Shown: positions 9,729 to 11,833 of the stretch, piece after piece
How the letters are laid out: the number at the start of each line of letters is the position of its first letter
How positions within the stretch are numbered: the first letter of the stretch is position 1
Assembly (NCBI GenBank): GCA_016283985.1
Contig: JAEENZ010000061.1
Span: forward strand, 1 to 11,833
DNA length: 11,833 nt
Direction of reading: 5' to 3'
Origin: Bacteroidales bacterium
GTDB taxonomy: Bacteria; Bacteroidota; Bacteroidia; Bacteroidales; UBA932
Translations under genes and position numbers: made by a program
Notes under the pieces: generated by a model
The model's database searches: none
Seen by the model: only the letters and a program-made list of their open reading frames with translations
Told to the model about the DNA's origin: nothing

Positions 9729-9962
9729 ATGGAACTGCAGATCATCACACCGAACGGATCCGAACGGCACGAGGCCACGGCCGTGTTCCTCCCGGGCGCA
9801 GCGGGCGCCTTCGAGGTACTCCGCGGCCACGCCCCTCTGATCTCCACCCTCGTGGCCGGGGATATCCGCTGGCGCGATGCCTCCGGCGCGGAATCATCCC
9901 GCCCAATCGGCTCCGGCGCTGTGATGGTCGAGAACGATATAATAAAGGTTTGCGCGGAATGA
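9729..9962 (+). CDS. atpC: F1Fo ATP synthase subunit epsilon, short form
   Basis: A 77-residue epsilon subunit, part of the central rotor stalk linking gamma to the c ring. The N-terminal beta-sandwich is complete, with the PGxxGxFEVLRGHAPLIS motif at about 22-39 and LVAGDI following. The C-terminal two-helix domain (roughly the last 50 residues of E. coli epsilon, 139 residues in total) is absent. That domain inhibits ATP hydrolysis in E. coli, so this enzyme cannot use that brake. Short epsilon subunits are common in Bacteroidota, so this is not a truncation; the stop TGA overlaps the atpB start (ATGA, 9959-9962). Confidence 0.95.
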   Translation: MELQIITPNGSERHEATAVFLPGAAGAFEVLRGHAPLISTLVAGDIRWRDASGAESSRPIGSGAVMVENDIIKVCAE

Positions 9963-10960
9963 AGAAGGTGCTCGCCATACTCGTGATGCTGCTGTCGTCA
10001 GCCCTTTGCAGGGCCGACGACCTGGACATCGGCGAAATCATCTTCGACCACGTTCTGGACAGCTACGAGTGGCATATTACCGAATGGCGCGGCCATTCCG
10101 TGGCCATCCACCTGCCGGTCATCCTCATAGACGGCGGCATCAAGACCTTCAACTCCAAACACATACTGGAAACGGGATCCTACGAGGGCTACCACATCGC
10201 TGCCAAGGGCGAAGCCCACGAGGGAAAGATCGTGCGTGCGGACGGCTCCAAGCCCTTTGACATCTCCATCACCAAGAACGTGCTGCAGCTGATGATGAAT
10301 GCGCTTCTGCTGGTGCTGATAGTGCTGCTGACAGCCCGATGGTACAAGCGGCACGACGCCCTCAAGGAGCATCCCACCGGCATCGCGGCCCTTATGGAGC
10401 CGCTTATCATGATGGTGCACGAGATGGCCAAGGAGAACATAGGGGAGGACTACCGCCGCTATTCGCCGTATCTGCTGACTGTGTTCCTCTTCATCCTGTT
10501 CAGCAACTTCATCGGCATCATACCCTTCTTCCCCGGCGGCGCGAACCTCACCGGAAACATAGCCTGCACCCTGGTGCTGGCACTCTTCACCTTCTTCACG
10601 GTGAACCTCACTGGCACGAAGCACTACTATAAAGAGATCTTCAGCCCGGACGTGCCCGGTGTGCTCAAGCCCCTGATGGCGGTGATAGAGACTTTCTCCG
10701 CCCTGGTGAAGCCGGTGTCGCTGACCATCCGACTCTTCGCCAACATGCTTGCCGGCCACATCCAGATACTCTGCATGGTGTGCATCATATTCATAATGGG
10801 GAAGATGGGACTGGCCATGACAGGCGGTGCGACCGTGATATCGGTCCTTTTCGGAATCTTCCTGGACGTACTGGAGATGCTTATCTCCTTCATCCAGGCA
10901 TACATATTTACAATGCTGTCGTCCATCTACATTGGCATGGCGCGGCAGAAAGCTGAATAA
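9959..10960 (+). CDS. atpB: F1Fo ATP synthase subunit a, with signal peptide and periplasmic extension
   Basis: Membrane stator subunit that forms the proton half-channels against the c ring. The start is ATG 9959, overlapping the atpC stop; an in-frame TTG at 9950 is possible but less likely. At 333 residues it is longer than E. coli a. Residues 1-19 look like a signal peptide, about 20-105 a hydrophilic periplasmic domain, and the first membrane helix is about 108-127. Further helices lie at about 170-190, 198-218, 236-275 and 290-325. The essential arginine is R258 (SLTIRLFANMLAGH). H267 and E306 occupy the sites of E. coli E219 and H245, the swapped arrangement also seen in mitochondrial a subunits. 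Q313 (FIQAYIF) matches the conserved Gln. The N-terminal extension is a known trait of Bacteroidota homologues; its job is unclear. Confidence 0.96.
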   Translation: MKKVLAILVMLLSSALCRADDLDIGEIIFDHVLDSYEWHITEWRGHSVAIHLPVILIDGGIKTFNSKHILETGSYEGYHIAAKGEAHEGKIVRADGSKPFDISITKNVLQLMMNALLLVLIVLLTARWYKRHDALKEHPTGIAALMEPLIMMVHEMAKENIGEDYRRYSPYLLTVFLFILFSNFIGIIPFFPGGANLTGNIACTLVLALFTFFTVNLTGTKHYYKEIFSPDVPGVLKPLMAVIETFSALVKPVSLTIRLFANMLAGHIQILCMVCIIFIMGKMGLAMTGGATVISVLFGIFLDVLEMLISFIQAYIFTMLSSIYIGMARQKAE

Positions 10961-10981
10961 CAACTTTTAAATTATATAATT

Positions 10982-11239
10982 ATGGTACTCGCAATTATTC
11001 TTCAGGCAGTTGCCGGTGCGGCCCTCGGAAAGGCCGGCGCCGCAGTCGCAGCAGCACTTGCAGCATTCGCAGCAGGTTATGGAATCGGTAAGGTAGGCAC
11101 CTCCGCAATGGAGGCCATCGCCCGCCAGCCCGAATCCGCCGGAAACATCCGTTCCAGCATGATCATCGTCGCCGGTATGATAGAGGGTGCGGCCCTCCTC
11201 GGCATCATCGTCTGTCTGCTGGCCGTAGTGCTCAAGTAA
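10982..11239 (+). CDS. atpE: F1Fo ATP synthase subunit c
   Basis: An 85-residue hairpin proteolipid that forms the rotor ring. Helix 1 is Gly/Ala rich (about 5-45, with GYGIG), the polar loop is ARQPE (47-51) and helix 2 (about 58-83) carries the ion-binding carboxylate E68 (GMIEGAALLG, nt 11183). The Na+-ring residues, Gln in helix 1 and Ser directly after the Glu, are replaced here by I35 and G69, so coupling to protons is expected. A 21-nt AT-rich gap separates it from atpB, and atpF starts 3 nt after its stop. The c subunit is needed in many copies; the AT-rich leader may aid its translation, but that is inference. Confidence 0.97.
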   Translation: MVLAIILQAVAGAALGKAGAAVAAALAAFAAGYGIGKVGTSAMEAIARQPESAGNIRSSMIIVAGMIEGAALLGIIVCLLAVVLK

Positions 11240-11242
11240 ACC

Positions 11243-11746
11243 ATGAACCTTATTACTCCGGATAGCGGCCTCCTGTTCTGGATGGTCCTCATCTTCGGCA
11301 TCGTGTTCTTTATCCTTGCCAAGTGGGGCTTCCCGGCCATTACCGGCATGGTGGACGAGCGCAACAAGCACATCGACGAATCGCTCAGGCTCGCCGATGA
11401 GGCGCGGGCGCGGATGGCGAAACTTGCCGAGGAGCAGGCGGAGCTGATAGATCAGACCAGGCAGGAGCAGGGGCGCATCCTGAAGGAAGCGGCCCAGGCC
11501 CGCAGCGAGATCCTTGCCAAGGCGAAAGCGGATGCGCAGGCGCAGACTGCCGAGATGGTGGAGAAGGCGCGGGAGCAGATCGCGAACGAACGCGAGACGG
11601 CCCTGCGCGATATCCGCCGGCAGGTGGCGCTGCTCTCCGTGGATGTTGCGGAGAAGGTGCTGCGCGCCAAACTGGAAGCCTCACCCGAGCAGCAGGCGCT
11701 GATTGACCGCCTGGCCAACGAGGCCACCGAGCAACCGAAAAGCTAA
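11243..11746 (+). CDS. atpF: F1Fo ATP synthase subunit b
   Basis: A 167-residue peripheral-stalk subunit. One N-terminal membrane helix (about 9-27, LLFWMVLIFGIVFFILAKW) is followed by a long Ala/Glu/Lys/Arg-rich helix (about 37-145) expected to form a right-handed coiled coil dimer holding F1 against the a subunit through delta. WGFPAITGMVDERNKHI just after the membrane is the usual b-family pattern. No second b' gene follows, so a homodimer is expected. The ATG lies 3 nt after atpE and the stop 6 nt before atpH. Confidence 0.96.
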   Translation: MNLITPDSGLLFWMVLIFGIVFFILAKWGFPAITGMVDERNKHIDESLRLADEARARMAKLAEEQAELIDQTRQEQGRILKEAAQARSEILAKAKADAQAQTAEMVEKAREQIANERETALRDIRRQVALLSVDVAEKVLRAKLEASPEQQALIDRLANEATEQPKS

Positions 11747-11752
11747 CGCAGT

Positions 11753-11833
11753 ATGAACCAGGGAGCTATAGCTAGCAGGTACGCAAAGGCCTTCCTGCGA
11801 CTGGTGCAGGAAAACGGCCGCTAGGAGCAGGTC
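11753..11833 (+). CDS. atpH: F1Fo ATP synthase subunit delta, start only, interrupted by in-frame TAG
   Basis: The ATG at 11753 opens a frame reading MNQGAIASRYAKAFLRLVQ then ENGR, the standard start of delta/OSCP subunits (IAxRYAKALL pattern), in the expected place after atpF. Codon 24 (11822-11824) is TAG, after which the same frame reads EQV to the window edge, as a delta subunit would. So the gene looks real but carries a premature stop. Either the base call is wrong, which is common near a contig end, or the gene is broken. TAG ends the glycosidase gene at 8064 and atpD at 9725 in this window, so it is not a sense codon here. Delta joins the b stalk to the top of F1; the rest of the gene is outside the window. 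Confidence 0.75.

Noticed and set aside
9950..9952. TTG as the start of atpB
   Set aside because: The ATG three codons later, at 9959, overlaps the atpC stop and begins a normal signal peptide (MKKVLAILVMLLSS).
9998..10963. Antisense open frame of 321 codons opposite atpB
   Set aside because: The translation is a His/Glu/Gln-rich complement of the membrane protein atpB with no recognisable domain.
10961..10981. Separate promoter for atpE in the AT-rich gap
   Set aside because: The 21-nt gap has no TAnnTTTG element and no room for a -33 box; it is more likely a translation leader.
11822..11824. TAG read as a sense codon (code change or selenocysteine-like recoding)
   Set aside because: TAG ends the GH2 gene at 8064 and atpD at 9725 in this window, and no recoding element is visible in the few bases available.

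Overview
The window looks like chromosomal DNA from a moderately GC-rich member of the Bacteroidales. This rests on three things: the F-type ATP synthase order atpD-atpC-atpB-atpE-atpF-atpH, a short epsilon subunit and an a subunit with a signal peptide and periplasmic extension, and BACON-domain and multi-module glycoside hydrolase genes of the kind found in Bacteroidota polysaccharide utilisation loci. A TAnnTTTG-type -7 promoter element upstream of atpD agrees. A gut, rumen or faecal lineage such as Rikenellaceae or a relative is a guess; the sequence does not fix genus.

Left part (3-8064, + strand): the 3' end of a carbohydrate-active operon. First comes the C-terminal part of a large exported protein with the end of one BACON domain, a second BACON domain, a DUF4886 SGNH-hydrolase-like domain and a C-terminal beta-rich module. 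It overlaps by 4 nt a 1287-residue protein that joins a complete GH2 enzyme (beta-glucuronidase-like, with an N-x-K motif) to a complete GH3 beta-glucosidase/xylosidase-like enzyme. That gene overlaps by 1 nt an exported GH2 beta-galactosidase-like enzyme with a DUF4982 module. The overlaps imply one transcript with coupled translation. The simplest reading is periplasmic or surface stripping of a decorated plant-type glycan or glycoside: an esterase-like activity removes substituents, and exo-acting GH2 and GH3 enzymes take off terminal sugars. The substrate is not determined, and no SusC/SusD pair or regulator is in view.

Middle (8065-8201): a 137-nt gap with two related GC-rich hairpin/direct-repeat units, then an AT-rich stretch with a good -7 promoter element directly before atpD.

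Right part (8202-11833, + strand): the first part of the F1Fo ATP synthase operon: beta, epsilon, a, c, b and the start of delta. Spacing is very tight, with a 4-nt overlap of atpC and atpB and 3 to 21 nt elsewhere. The c and a subunits look proton-type. The delta gene starts normally at 11753 but meets an in-frame TAG at codon 24, nine bases before the window ends. This is either a sequence error near the end of the window or a real nonsense change in a gene needed for a working synthase.

No rRNA, tRNA, CRISPR array, insertion sequence or riboswitch was recognised. The points most worth a second look are the GH2-GH3 fusion, the amber codon in atpH and the paired repeats at 8072-8145. I found no convincing wholly new system.
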